NCBI RefSeq assembly: GCF_009193255.1
Contig: NZ_WACG01000007.1
Span: 124,001 to 188,000, forward strand
Direction: 5' to 3'
Origin: Arthrobacter koreensis
GTDB lineage: Bacteria; Actinomycetota; Actinomycetes; Actinomycetales; Micrococcaceae
DNA: 64,000 nucleotides
The notes under the pieces are model-generated. The model was not told the DNA's origin. It saw nothing but the letters and a program-made list of their open reading frames with translations, and did no database searches. The position numbers and the translations under genes were made by a program. Below are positions 44,049 to 52,084 of this stretch, one piece after another; position 1 is the first letter of the stretch; every line of letters starts with the position of its first letter.

Positions 44049-45353
44049 ATGTTTACTGTGAGGCTGTTGGGGCGGAAGTTGCACAACCCTGCCCTGGCAG
44101 CTGTTGCAGCGGGCGTTTTGGGGGCCACCCTGCTGACCGGAATACCTTCGGCCGCCGCTGCGGAGTACCCGTCCTGGGACGACATTTCTGCGGCCAAGTC
44201 AGACACAGCTTCCACCGAGGAGCAGGTCCGGAAACTCGAAGACCTCCTGGACCGTCTCTATGACGAAGCGGGAAACCTGGGCAATGCCGCCGTGTCTGCG
44301 TCGAGCCGCTACGACGAGCTTCGGGCCGAAGTCGAGGCCAGTGACGCACGCCTGGCGGATCTGGCAGCACAACGCAGTGCCGCCTCAGCCCGCGCCGGTG
44401 AACTCCGGAACCAGATTGGGGCCTTGGCCGCCCAGACCTACAAGACGGGAGGGATGGACAGCACTGTCCTGTTCCTTCTCGATGCGGAGGAGGGCGCCGA
44501 ACATCTGGACCGTCTCACCACGCTCTCACTTGTCACCGAACGTACCTCCCGCCTCTATGGCGAAGCTGAAGCGGCCCGGAAAACGGCAGAGTCCCTCGAA
44601 GAAGCCGAGCAGCTGGAACGTCAGGCGCGGGGCAAGCTGGCGGCGCTGGCCGGAGAGCAGTACGAGGACGCCCAGTCCGCCACGCAGGCCGCAGAGAAGG
44701 CCGTACGTGAGCAGGAAGAGCGCAGCGCGGTTCTTGCCGCCCAGCTGGCAGAGCTGCGCAGTTCGACCGCCGAAGCGGAGCTCGGCCGGATCCAGGCCGC
44801 GCGGCTGGAGGAATCCGTCCGGCAGCAGGCAGAAGAAGCCCGCAAGGCCGCCGAGAATTCACCCGGCAGGGAGGCCGACGCGGTGATTAATCCCACAACT
44901 CCCAGACCTCCGGCAACGCCGGAAAACACCCCGGCGCCAGCCCCCGTCCCGGAACCAGTGCCCGCTCCGGCACCGGCGCCGGCACCGAATCCGCCGGTTC
45001 CCGCACCCCAGCCACCGCCCCCTCCGCCACCCGCCGCGCCAGTGAATGACCCGGCCGGAGCCCAGGCCTTCGCGGCTTCCATGATGGGCGGCTACGGATG
45101 GAGCAACGGCGAATTCAGGTGCCTCGTCGATTTGTGGAACCGGGAATCAAACTGGCTGACCAGCGCCATGAATCCCTACAGCGGTGCCTATGGGATTCCG
45201 CAGTCGCTGCCGGGAGACAAGATGGCTGCGGCCGGAAGCGACTGGCGCACCAACTACCAGACCCAAATCCGGTGGGGCCTCAGCTATATAGCGCAGAGAT
45301 ACGAGACGCCCTGCGGGGCCTGGGCCCACTCGGAACAAAAGGGCTGGTATTAA
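44049..45353 (+). CDS. Secreted coiled-coil protein with C-terminal lysozyme/transglycosylase-like domain (paralogue 1)
   Basis: 434 residues. The signal peptide runs to about 33 (ending IPSAAAAEYP). Two long coiled-coil stretches (about 40-120 and 155-265, rich in Glu, Ala, Arg) resemble RipC/PcsB-type proteins. A Pro-rich hinge (about 280-340, PAPVPEPVPAPAPAP) leads to a C-terminal domain of about 90 residues that is also found in the next gene. Its segment LVDLWNRESNWLTSAMNPYSGAYGIPQSLPG holds a candidate catalytic glutamate (RESNW) as in small lytic transglycosylases. It probably acts on peptidoglycan outside the cell. Confidence 0.75.
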   Translation: MFTVRLLGRKLHNPALAAVAAGVLGATLLTGIPSAAAAEYPSWDDISAAKSDTASTEEQVRKLEDLLDRLYDEAGNLGNAAVSASSRYDELRAEVEASDARLADLAAQRSAASARAGELRNQIGALAAQTYKTGGMDSTVLFLLDAEEGAEHLDRLTTLSLVTERTSRLYGEAEAARKTAESLEEAEQLERQARGKLAALAGEQYEDAQSATQAAEKAVREQEERSAVLAAQLAELRSSTAEAELGRIQAARLEESVRQQAEEARKAAENSPGREADAVINPTTPRPPATPENTPAPAPVPEPVPAPAPAPAPNPPVPAPQPPPPPPPAAPVNDPAGAQAFAASMMGGYGWSNGEFRCLVDLWNRESNWLTSAMNPYSGAYGIPQSLPGDKMAAAGSDWRTNYQTQIRWGLSYIAQRYETPCGAWAHSEQKGWY

Positions 45354-45419
45354 ACCGGCTTCGTTACCGGAACGCAACCCGGGCGTTACCTAAACGCGAC
45401 CTTGTTCAGGATCGATGTG

Positions 45420-45425
45420 TACGGT
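45420..45425 (+). promoter_or_regulatory. -10 box of the second lysozyme-like gene
   Basis: TACGGT ends 9 bases before ATG 45435, the same spacing as for the preceding paralogue. Confidence 0.35.
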
Positions 45426-45434
45426 CCCGGTCCT

Positions 45435-46241
45435 ATGAGCAACTTTCAGGGACGCCGTGAACAGAGGCAGCAGCGCGCTGCGCAGCGCCGCCGCAACCGG
45501 ATGAAGGTGGGCGCGGTCGCCGCTCTCGGTGGAATCATGGTGCTGGGAACCGCCGGTGCTGCCGCGGGAGAAGAAGACTTCCGCGCCACGGCAGGTATCC
45601 AGCTGGCGAGTCTCGCGTTGCCGCTGTTCACCGACGCCCCGGTGCCGGAAAGCGGCAATGCTTCCGGGCAGGAGTCCGCTTCGGAACCCGAGCCGAACTC
45701 CTCCGCTGACGCTGTTCCGCAGGCCGGCGGAACCCCCACGGGCCAGCCTGAGGCGGGGCAGCAGACGGACGGACAGCAGACGGCAGACCAGCACAGTGGT
45801 GAACAGGCCGAGGCAGAAGCCCAGGCAGCCGCAGCCCGTGAAGCTGAGGCTGCTGCGGCAGCACAAAAGGCTGCAGCAGACCAGGCGGCAGCCGAAGAAG
45901 CAGCCCGCATTGCAGCGGCCTCCGTGCCGCTGGATGATCCCGCCGGAGCCAAGGCCTATGCCGCTTCCGTCCTTGGCGGCCATGGCTGGGACGCTTCACA
46001 GATGACGTGCCTCGACACCCTGTGGAACAAGGAATCCGAGTGGCTGACCAGCGCAACGAACGCCAGCTCCGGCGCCTACGGCATCCCGCAGGCACTGCCC
46101 GGGACCAAGCTGGCCGCCGCCGGCAGCGATTGGCAGACCAACTACCGTACCCAGGTCAACTGGGGCCTGACCTATATCGAGTCGCGCTACGGCAGTCCCT
46201 GCTCCGCGCTGAACTTCCACTACGCCAACAACTGGTACTAA
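45435..46241 (+). CDS. Secreted protein with C-terminal lysozyme/transglycosylase-like domain (paralogue 2)
   Basis: 268 residues from ATG 45435. A basic start (GRREQRQQRAAQRRRNRMK) precedes a hydrophobic helix (about 23-43), so the protein is exported or anchored. A low-complexity middle rich in Ala, Glu and Gln (about 70-165) leads to the shared C-terminal domain: DPAGAKAYAASVLGGHGWDASQMTCLDTLWNKESEWLTS...GAYGIPQALPG, ending in NNWY. The candidate catalytic glutamate is in NKESEW. The domain is roughly 60 percent identical by eye to that of the gene before it; the rest of the two proteins differs. Confidence 0.75.
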   Translation: MSNFQGRREQRQQRAAQRRRNRMKVGAVAALGGIMVLGTAGAAAGEEDFRATAGIQLASLALPLFTDAPVPESGNASGQESASEPEPNSSADAVPQAGGTPTGQPEAGQQTDGQQTADQHSGEQAEAEAQAAAAREAEAAAAAQKAAADQAAAEEAARIAAASVPLDDPAGAKAYAASVLGGHGWDASQMTCLDTLWNKESEWLTSATNASSGAYGIPQALPGTKLAAAGSDWQTNYRTQVNWGLTYIESRYGSPCSALNFHYANNWY

Positions 46242-46256
46242 GCCCCGGCGAACCGC

Positions 46257-46312
46257 CGAGAGGCCAGTTACGGCTCTTCCCGGCGCTGAAAAGAGCCGTA
46301 ACTGGCCTCTCG
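46257..46312. repeat. Long palindromic element, copy 2
   Basis: The outer 19 bases CGAGAGGCCAGTTACGGCT (46257-46275) equal those of the element at 24719. Here the perfect inverted arms are longer: 46257-46278 pairs with 46291-46312 (22 bp), around a 12-base loop that differs from copy 1. It lies between two rightward genes, 15 bases after one stop and 33 bases before the miaB -10 box. Confidence 0.8.
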
Positions 46313-46344
46313 CGGGAAATTGGGGAGCGGCGCCCGGCGGGACG

Positions 46345-46350
46345 TACCCT
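46345..46350 (+). promoter_or_regulatory. -10 box of miaB, leaderless type
   Basis: TACCCT ends 6 bases before GTG 46357. Confidence 0.45.
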
Positions 46351-46356
46351 TGAAGG

Positions 46357-47898
46357 GTGAGCCTGTCTGTATCCCGCCCCGCACCCGAACCGCCTGCCGG
46401 CCCTGAGGCCCAAGAGCACCAGCGCACGTACCAGGTACGGACCTTCGGCTGCCAGATGAACGTCCACGATTCCGAACGGATCTCCGGCCTGCTTGAAGGC
46501 GCCGGCTACGTTCCCGCGGAAGAGGGGGACGCCGACGTCGTTGTCTTCAACACCTGCGCCGTGCGGGAGAATGCGGACAACAAGCTGTACGGCAACCTGG
46601 GGCAGCTGGCACGTGTCAAGGAATCCCGGCCCGGGATGCAAATCGCAGTCGGCGGCTGCCTGGCCCAGAAGGACCGCGACACCATCGTAGCCAAGGCCCC
46701 CTTTGTGGACGCGGTCTTTGGCACGCACAACATCGGTGCCCTGCCCGCCTTGCTGGAGCGGGCCCGGCACAACGACGCTGCGCAGCTGGAAATTCTTGAA
46801 TCCCTCGAAGTCTTCCCGTCCACGCTTCCGACCAAGCGCGATTCCGTCTACTCCGGCTGGGTTTCAATCTCGGTTGGCTGCAACAACACCTGCACGTTCT
46901 GCATTGTCCCGTCGCTGCGCGGCAAGGAACGCGACCGCCGGCCGGGGGAGATCCTCGCGGAGGTCCAGGCGCTGGTGGACGACGGCGCCATCGAAGTCAC
47001 CCTGCTGGGCCAGAACGTAAATTCCTACGGGGTCGGGTTCGGGGACCGGGGCGCGTTCGCCAAGCTCCTTCGCGCCTGCGGATCCATTGAGGGACTCGAA
47101 CGTGTTCGCTTCACCAGCCCGCATCCGGCCGCCTTCACCGATGACGTTATCGATGCGATGGCTGAGACGCATAACGTGATGCCCCAGCTGCACATGCCGC
47201 TGCAGTCCGGATCGGACAAGGTCCTCAAGGACATGCGGCGGTCCTACCGCTCCGGGAAGTTCCTCGGCATTCTGGAGAAGGTCCGCCGGCAGATGCCGCA
47301 TGCCGCCATCTCCACGGACATCATTGTCGGATTCCCGGGGGAGACCGAAGAGGACTTCCAGGCAACGCTCGACGTCGTCGAGCAGGCCCGGTTCGCCACT
47401 GCCTTCACCTTCCAGTACTCAAAGCGGCCCGGCACCCCGGCGGCCGAACTTCCGGACCAGCTGCCCAAAGCCGTGGTGCAGGAGCGTTACGAGCGGCTCA
47501 CCGCACTGCAGGACCGCATCGCCGCGGAGGAAAACGCCAAGCAGGTGGGCACAACGGTGGAGGTCATGGTCACGGCCGCGGCCGGCCGCAAATCCGAGGA
47601 GACCGGACGCCTTTCAGGCCGGTCACGCGACCAGCGGCTGGTGCACTTCTCCGTTCCCGACGGCGCCCCGGTTCCGCGCCCGGGAGACCTGGTGACCGTT
47701 CCGGTTACGTCCGCAGCAGCCTTCCACCTCGTTGCGGACCCGGCGACGCCCGCCGACTACTCGCTGCGCCGCTCCAGGGCCGGGGATGCCTGGGACCGTT
47801 CGCAGGCTGACTCCTGCGGCGTGCCGGCCCCAGCGGCCGACGGCGCCGCCCGCGCAGGCGTCTCCCTCGGCATGCCTGCCCTGCCGCCGCGCCGGTGA
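46357..47898 (+). CDS. miaB: tRNA-2-methylthio-N6-dimethylallyladenosine synthase MiaB
   Basis: 513 residues. It adds a methylthio group to position 37 of tRNAs after MiaA. The N-terminal cluster cysteines are C32 (FGCQMN), C67 (NTCAVRE) and C101 (GGCLAQK); the radical SAM cluster is C175-x3-C179-x2-C182. A TRAM domain follows at about 390-460, and about 45 extra C-terminal residues ([16 protein letters not shown]...) are a weakly conserved tail. GTG 46357 has a leaderless-type -10. The stop overlaps the miaA start. Confidence 0.95.
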   Translation: MSLSVSRPAPEPPAGPEAQEHQRTYQVRTFGCQMNVHDSERISGLLEGAGYVPAEEGDADVVVFNTCAVRENADNKLYGNLGQLARVKESRPGMQIAVGGCLAQKDRDTIVAKAPFVDAVFGTHNIGALPALLERARHNDAAQLEILESLEVFPSTLPTKRDSVYSGWVSISVGCNNTCTFCIVPSLRGKERDRRPGEILAEVQALVDDGAIEVTLLGQNVNSYGVGFGDRGAFAKLLRACGSIEGLERVRFTSPHPAAFTDDVIDAMAETHNVMPQLHMPLQSGSDKVLKDMRRSYRSGKFLGILEKVRRQMPHAAISTDIIVGFPGETEEDFQATLDVVEQARFATAFTFQYSKRPGTPAAELPDQLPKAVVQERYERLTALQDRIAAEENAKQVGTTVEVMVTAAAGRKSEETGRLSGRSRDQRLVHFSVPDGAPVPRPGDLVTVPVTSAAAFHLVADPATPADYSLRRSRAGDAWDRSQADSCGVPAPAADGAARAGVSLGMPALPPRR

Positions 47899-48803
47899 CG
47901 GCCGCGCAGCTGCCCGTTCTCGCCGTCGTCGGTCCCACCGGAACCGGCAAGTCCGACCTCGGTGTCGCCCTTGCCCGGCACCTGGGCGGGGAGATTATCA
48001 ACGCGGACTCTATGCAGTTCTACCGCGGCATGGACATCGGCACTGCCAAACTGCCCGAAGCCGAACGCGGGGGAATTCCGCACCATCTGCTGGACATCCT
48101 GGATGTCACCGAAGACGCCAGTGTGTCCGCCTTCCAGGCCCAGGCCCGCGCGGCCATCGACCAGATCCGTGCCCGCGGCAAGTATCCGATCCTCGTGGGC
48201 GGTTCCGGACTGTACGTCCGCGCTGCCCTGGACGTCCTCGAGTTTCCCGGCACCGACCCGCAGGTGCGGCAGCGGATCGAAACTGAACTTGAGCGCGCCG
48301 GACTCGACGCGCTGCGCGGGCGGCTCGCGGCGGTTGACCCGGTGTCCGCCGGACGGCTGGGCGATGCCCGCCGGGTGGTACGCGCGCTGGAGGTCTACGA
48401 GCTCACCGGACGGCCGTTCAGTTCGTTTATGCCGGACCGCACCTACCACCAGCCGGCCATCCAGGTGGGGCTCGACGTCGACCGCCAGGTACTGCACGAA
48501 CGGCTCGCCCTGAGGGTGGACCGCATGGTCGCGCAGGGCCTGCTGGAGGAAGTCCGGAACCTGGACGCTGCCGGTCTGCGCACCGGACGCACCGCCTCAC
48601 GGGCTCTGGGGTACGCCCAGTTCCTGAAAGTCCTCGATGGGCTGTGGAGTACGGAACAGGCGGTTGAGGACACCGTGGTGGCAACCCGGCAGTTTGCTCG
48701 CCGCCAGCTCACCTGGTTCCGGGCCGATCCGCGCGTCACGTGGCTGGATGCCCTCGATCCCAACCTGCATGAGAAGGCGCTCACCGCTATTCTGGATCAG
48801 TGA
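47895..48803 (+). CDS. miaA: tRNA dimethylallyltransferase MiaA
   Basis: 302 residues. It transfers the dimethylallyl group to A37. The P-loop is GPTGTGKS (13-20); [43 protein letters not shown] and [13 protein letters not shown] are typical motifs. GTG 47895 overlaps the miaB stop by four bases, so the two successive steps of the pathway are translationally coupled. The last codons contain the dapF -10 box. Confidence 0.96.
   Translation: MTAAQLPVLAVVGPTGTGKSDLGVALARHLGGEIINADSMQFYRGMDIGTAKLPEAERGGIPHHLLDILDVTEDASVSAFQAQARAAIDQIRARGKYPILVGGSGLYVRAALDVLEFPGTDPQVRQRIETELERAGLDALRGRLAAVDPVSAGRLGDARRVVRALEVYELTGRPFSSFMPDRTYHQPAIQVGLDVDRQVLHERLALRVDRMVAQGLLEEVRNLDAAGLRTGRTASRALGYAQFLKVLDGLWSTEQAVEDTVVATRQFARRQLTWFRADPRVTWLDALDPNLHEKALTAILDQ
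48788..48793 (+). promoter_or_regulatory. -10 box of dapF inside miaA, leaderless type
   Basis: TATTCT ends 6 bases before GTG 48800. It lies within the last codons of miaA, so dapF can be transcribed on its own as well as from the miaB promoter. Confidence 0.45.
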
Positions 48804-49750
48804 GCACTACTTCCCCCGCTGCCCTGTCCGCCTCTGGTCTGCCCTCCGGCCTGGCCGGCCTCGCCTTCGCGAAGGGACACGGTACCGGCAACGACTTTGT
48901 CCTGGTTGCCGATCCGGACGGGCTGCGGGACTACGACGCCGGGGAGGTGGCAGCCGTGTGCGACCGCCACAACGGCATTGGCGCAGACGGCTTCATCCGT
49001 GCCGTGCGTTCGGAGCACCTTCCCGAAGGACAGGCACTGCTGCAGACCAACCCGGACGCAGAGTGGTTCATGGACTACCGCAACGGTGACGGCAGTGTCT
49101 CGGAGATGTGCGGCAACGGCGTGCGCGTATTCGTCCACTTCCTGCTGGAAGAGGGGCTGGCGCAGCTCGCCGAGGGCCAGGCCCTTCCGATCGGAACCCG
49201 CGCAGGACTGAAGACGGTGACCCGCACCGAAAACGGCTACGCCGTGGACATGGGCCCGTGGGAATTCATCTTTCCGGATCACGCTGCGGCGAAGGCCATG
49301 GACACAGTGGTGGACGCCGGCGGACTGGAAGTACCCCGGCCCGGCCTCTCAGTAAGCATGGGCAACCCCCACACCGTGGTGGCCCTGGCGGAACTGTCGG
49401 AACTGGCTGCGACGGACCTTAACACGGCGCCGTCGGTGGAACCCGTCCCCGAAGACGGGACCAACGTCGAATTCGTCGTTCCGGCGGAACCTCTGGTGGT
49501 CGACGGCGTGGGCCAGCTGACCATGCGGGTGCACGAACGCGGGGTGGGGGAGACCCAGTCCTGCGGCACCGGAGCCTGCGCTGCAGCCGCTGCGACCCGC
49601 TTCTGGGCCGGAGCCGCTGCCCCGAACAGCTGGAGCGTTGCCGTGCCCGGAGGTGTGCTGGGGATCCGTTTCCTCACCGGACCGGAAGGCCGCGAGCACG
49701 TAGAGCTCAGCGGACCCGCCGTGCTGGTGGCACGCGGAACCCTGCTCTAG
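48800..49750 (+). CDS. dapF: Diaminopimelate epimerase
   Basis: 316 residues, slightly long for the family. It converts LL- to meso-diaminopimelate for peptidoglycan and lysine. The two-cysteine site is present: [11 protein letters not shown] carries the base, and [18 protein letters not shown] the acid. [12 protein letters not shown] at the start and SMGNPHTVV in the middle are family motifs. GTG 48800 overlaps the miaA stop. The gene is convergent with the methyltransferase gene, 16 bases away. Confidence 0.95.
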   Translation: MSTTSPAALSASGLPSGLAGLAFAKGHGTGNDFVLVADPDGLRDYDAGEVAAVCDRHNGIGADGFIRAVRSEHLPEGQALLQTNPDAEWFMDYRNGDGSVSEMCGNGVRVFVHFLLEEGLAQLAEGQALPIGTRAGLKTVTRTENGYAVDMGPWEFIFPDHAAAKAMDTVVDAGGLEVPRPGLSVSMGNPHTVVALAELSELAATDLNTAPSVEPVPEDGTNVEFVVPAEPLVVDGVGQLTMRVHERGVGETQSCGTGACAAAAATRFWAGAAAPNSWSVAVPGGVLGIRFLTGPEGREHVELSGPAVLVARGTLL

Positions 49751-49766
49751 CGGTTACCGCGGGGTC

Positions 49767-50378
49767 CTAGGCGGCGCGCTGGACCTTCAGGATGCGGAAG
49801 GACTTTGCCGTGCTGTGCCGGGACACGCCGAAATCCGCGCCCAGCGTCTCGTCCAGCCAGCGCTGAAGCGAATCGGACCCGAGGTTCTTCTGCACCACCA
49901 GCCAGGCGGTTCCGCCCGGAGCCAGGCGGGGAAGCCAGAGCAGCAGCAGCGCGTGCAGCTCGTCCTTGCCGATCCGGATCGGGGGATTGGACCAGATGGT
50001 TTCGAAGCGCAGGGACGGATCAACATCGTCCGGGAGGGACGCCCGCACGTTGGACAGGCCCAGCGCCGCAGCGTTGTCCCGGGTCAGGCCAAGGGAACGC
50101 TCGTTGACGTCCACCGCGTAGACCTGGGCCGCCGGGGACTTCAGGGCCATGGTCAGCGCGATCGGTCCCCAGCCGCAGCCGATGTCCAGGAGATTGCCCT
50201 CTGCTGCCGGATCGGGAATACCGGAGAGCAGAACCTGCGTTCCCTTATCAACGCCGTCGGGAGAGAAGATCCCGCCCGAGGTTGCGAGGGTGACCTCGCG
50301 TCCTGCAAGCGAGACGTGCAGCGGCCTGCGGACCTCCGGCGTTGCCGGCTGCGAACTGAAGTAATGCTCTGAACCCAT
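49767..50378 (-). CDS. Class I SAM-dependent methyltransferase (RsmC/RlmG-like, MTS domain)
   Basis: 203 residues. GNLLDIGCGWGPIALTMAL is the SAM-binding loop, VYAVDVNERSLGLTRDNA the second motif, and WSNPPIRIGK the NPP[I/F] motif of base N-methyltransferases such as RsmC and RlmG. It probably modifies guanine N2 of rRNA; the exact site cannot be told. ATG 50378 is taken as start; TAATCT lies 8 bases upstream of it, read leftward. hflX diverges from it. Confidence 0.85.
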   Translation of the reverse strand: MGSEHYFSSQPATPEVRRPLHVSLAGREVTLATSGGIFSPDGVDKGTQVLLSGIPDPAAEGNLLDIGCGWGPIALTMALKSPAAQVYAVDVNERSLGLTRDNAAALGLSNVRASLPDDVDPSLRFETIWSNPPIRIGKDELHALLLLWLPRLAPGGTAWLVVQKNLGSDSLQRWLDETLGADFGVSRHSTAKSFRILKVQRAA

Positions 50379-50515
50379 AACTACCAAGATTAGTGGCTGT
50401 CCGGGCTCCAGGCCCCATCGGGGACGGCCGCGAACCTTCTTGCACAACCTGCCGGGCGCCCCTCACAATGTGGGTCCACTGGCATACCATGGTTAACACC
50501 GCTTCTAAGGAGATT

Positions 50516-52084
50516 ATGACGATCAACAATTCCCGTCCTGCTGCCGGCTCGACGCCCACGGACCTCCAACCCGAAGAAATTCAGGGTGTCATTGACCGGA
50601 TCCTGGCCAAGGAAGACGCAGCTGCCGCCAAGCAGAGCGTCAATCCTGCCGGCGGATACCGCGGACAGGCCCAGGCGCTGTCATCGCAGGCAGCGGAGCA
50701 TTCAGATTATGACGGGGATCAGCAGGATCTGGCGGACCGCCGTGCCCTGCGCCGTGTAGCCGGACTGTCCACGGAACTCGAAGACGTCACCGAGGTTGAA
50801 TACCGGCAGCTGCGGCTTGAGCGCGTTGTGCTCGCCGGACTGTGGACGGAAGGAACGGCGGCGGACGCCGAGAATTCGCTGCGTGAACTGGCGGCACTGG
50901 CTGAGACTGCCGGTTCCGAGGTGCTGGACGGAATGATCCAGCGGCGCCTCAAGCCGGACCCCGGTACTTTCCTTGGCTCCGGCAAGGCCCAGGAGCTCAA
51001 GGACGTGGTGATGGCTACCGGTGCGGACACCGTAATTGTGGACAGTGAGCTTTCGCCGTCCCAGCGCCGCGGACTGGAAGACATCGTCAAGGTGAAGGTC
51101 ATCGACCGCACAGCGTTGATCCTGGACATCTTCGCGCAGCACGCAAAATCCCGCGAAGGCAAGGCCCAGGTTGAACTGGCGCAGCTTGAATACCTGCTTC
51201 CCCGGCTCCGCGGCTGGGGCGAATCAATGTCCCGGCAGGCAGGCGGCCAGGTTGGCAGCGCCGGCGCAGGCATGGGCTCGCGCGGTCCCGGTGAAACCAA
51301 GATTGAACTTGACCGCCGGAAGATCCGCACCCGCATGGCCAAGCTGCGCCGCGAAATCGCCGGCATGAAGCCGGCCCGGGAAACCAAGCGTGCCAACCGC
51401 CAGCGCAACGAAATTCCTTCCGTGGCGATCGCCGGCTACACCAACGCCGGCAAGTCCTCGCTGCTGAACCGCCTCACGGACGCCGGGGTCCTGGTGGAGA
51501 ACGCGCTGTTCGCCACCCTGGACCCCACGATCCGCCGCGCGGAGACCCCGGACGGCCTGGGCTATACCCTGGCGGACACGGTGGGATTCGTGCGGTCCCT
51601 GCCCACGCAGCTGGTCGAAGCCTTCCGCTCCACGCTTGAAGAAGTGGCGGACGCAGACCTCGTCCTGCACGTAGTGGATGCCTCCCACCCGGATCCGGAA
51701 GGGCAGATCGCGGCCGTGCGTTCAGTCCTGGCCGACGTCGATGCCCGCCGGATCCCGGAGATCATTGTGCTGAACAAGGCCGACGCCGCGGACCCGTTCG
51801 TCATTGAACGGCTGCGCCAGCGCGAAGCCCGTACCGTCGTAGTATCCGCCCGCACGGGGCGGGGCATCGACGAGCTCCTCCAAGCCATCTCCGAAGGTAT
51901 TCCGCGCCCGGGCGTTGAACTCGAGCTGCTGGTTCCTTACGACCGCGGCGATGTTGTTTCCCGCCTGCACAGCCAGGATGCCGAGATCCTGCAGCTGGAC
52001 CATGAGGAAAGCGGCACCCGGATACGGGTGAAGGTCCGCGATTCCCTGGCTCCGGAGCTGGAGCCGTTCCTTAGCCATGCCTAG
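50516..52084 (+). CDS. hflX: GTPase HflX
   Basis: 522 residues, with a non-conserved N-terminal tail of about 90. HflX is a ribosome-splitting GTPase used in heat and other stress. The N-terminal domain has RLKPDPGTFLGSGKAQELKD and the helical linker QVELAQLEYLLPRL; the Gly-rich GxGSRGPGETKIELDRRKI is diagnostic. Walker A is GYTNAGKS (307-314), then DTVGFVRSLP and NKAD. ATG 50516 has AAGGAG upstream; the frame extends to 50393 without a site. The stop overlaps the helicase start by 8 bases. Confidence 0.95.
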   Translation: MTINNSRPAAGSTPTDLQPEEIQGVIDRILAKEDAAAAKQSVNPAGGYRGQAQALSSQAAEHSDYDGDQQDLADRRALRRVAGLSTELEDVTEVEYRQLRLERVVLAGLWTEGTAADAENSLRELAALAETAGSEVLDGMIQRRLKPDPGTFLGSGKAQELKDVVMATGADTVIVDSELSPSQRRGLEDIVKVKVIDRTALILDIFAQHAKSREGKAQVELAQLEYLLPRLRGWGESMSRQAGGQVGSAGAGMGSRGPGETKIELDRRKIRTRMAKLRREIAGMKPARETKRANRQRNEIPSVAIAGYTNAGKSSLLNRLTDAGVLVENALFATLDPTIRRAETPDGLGYTLADTVGFVRSLPTQLVEAFRSTLEEVADADLVLHVVDASHPDPEGQIAAVRSVLADVDARRIPEIIVLNKADAADPFVIERLRQREARTVVVSARTGRGIDELLQAISEGIPRPGVELELLVPYDRGDVVSRLHSQDAEILQLDHEESGTRIRVKVRDSLAPELEPFLSHA

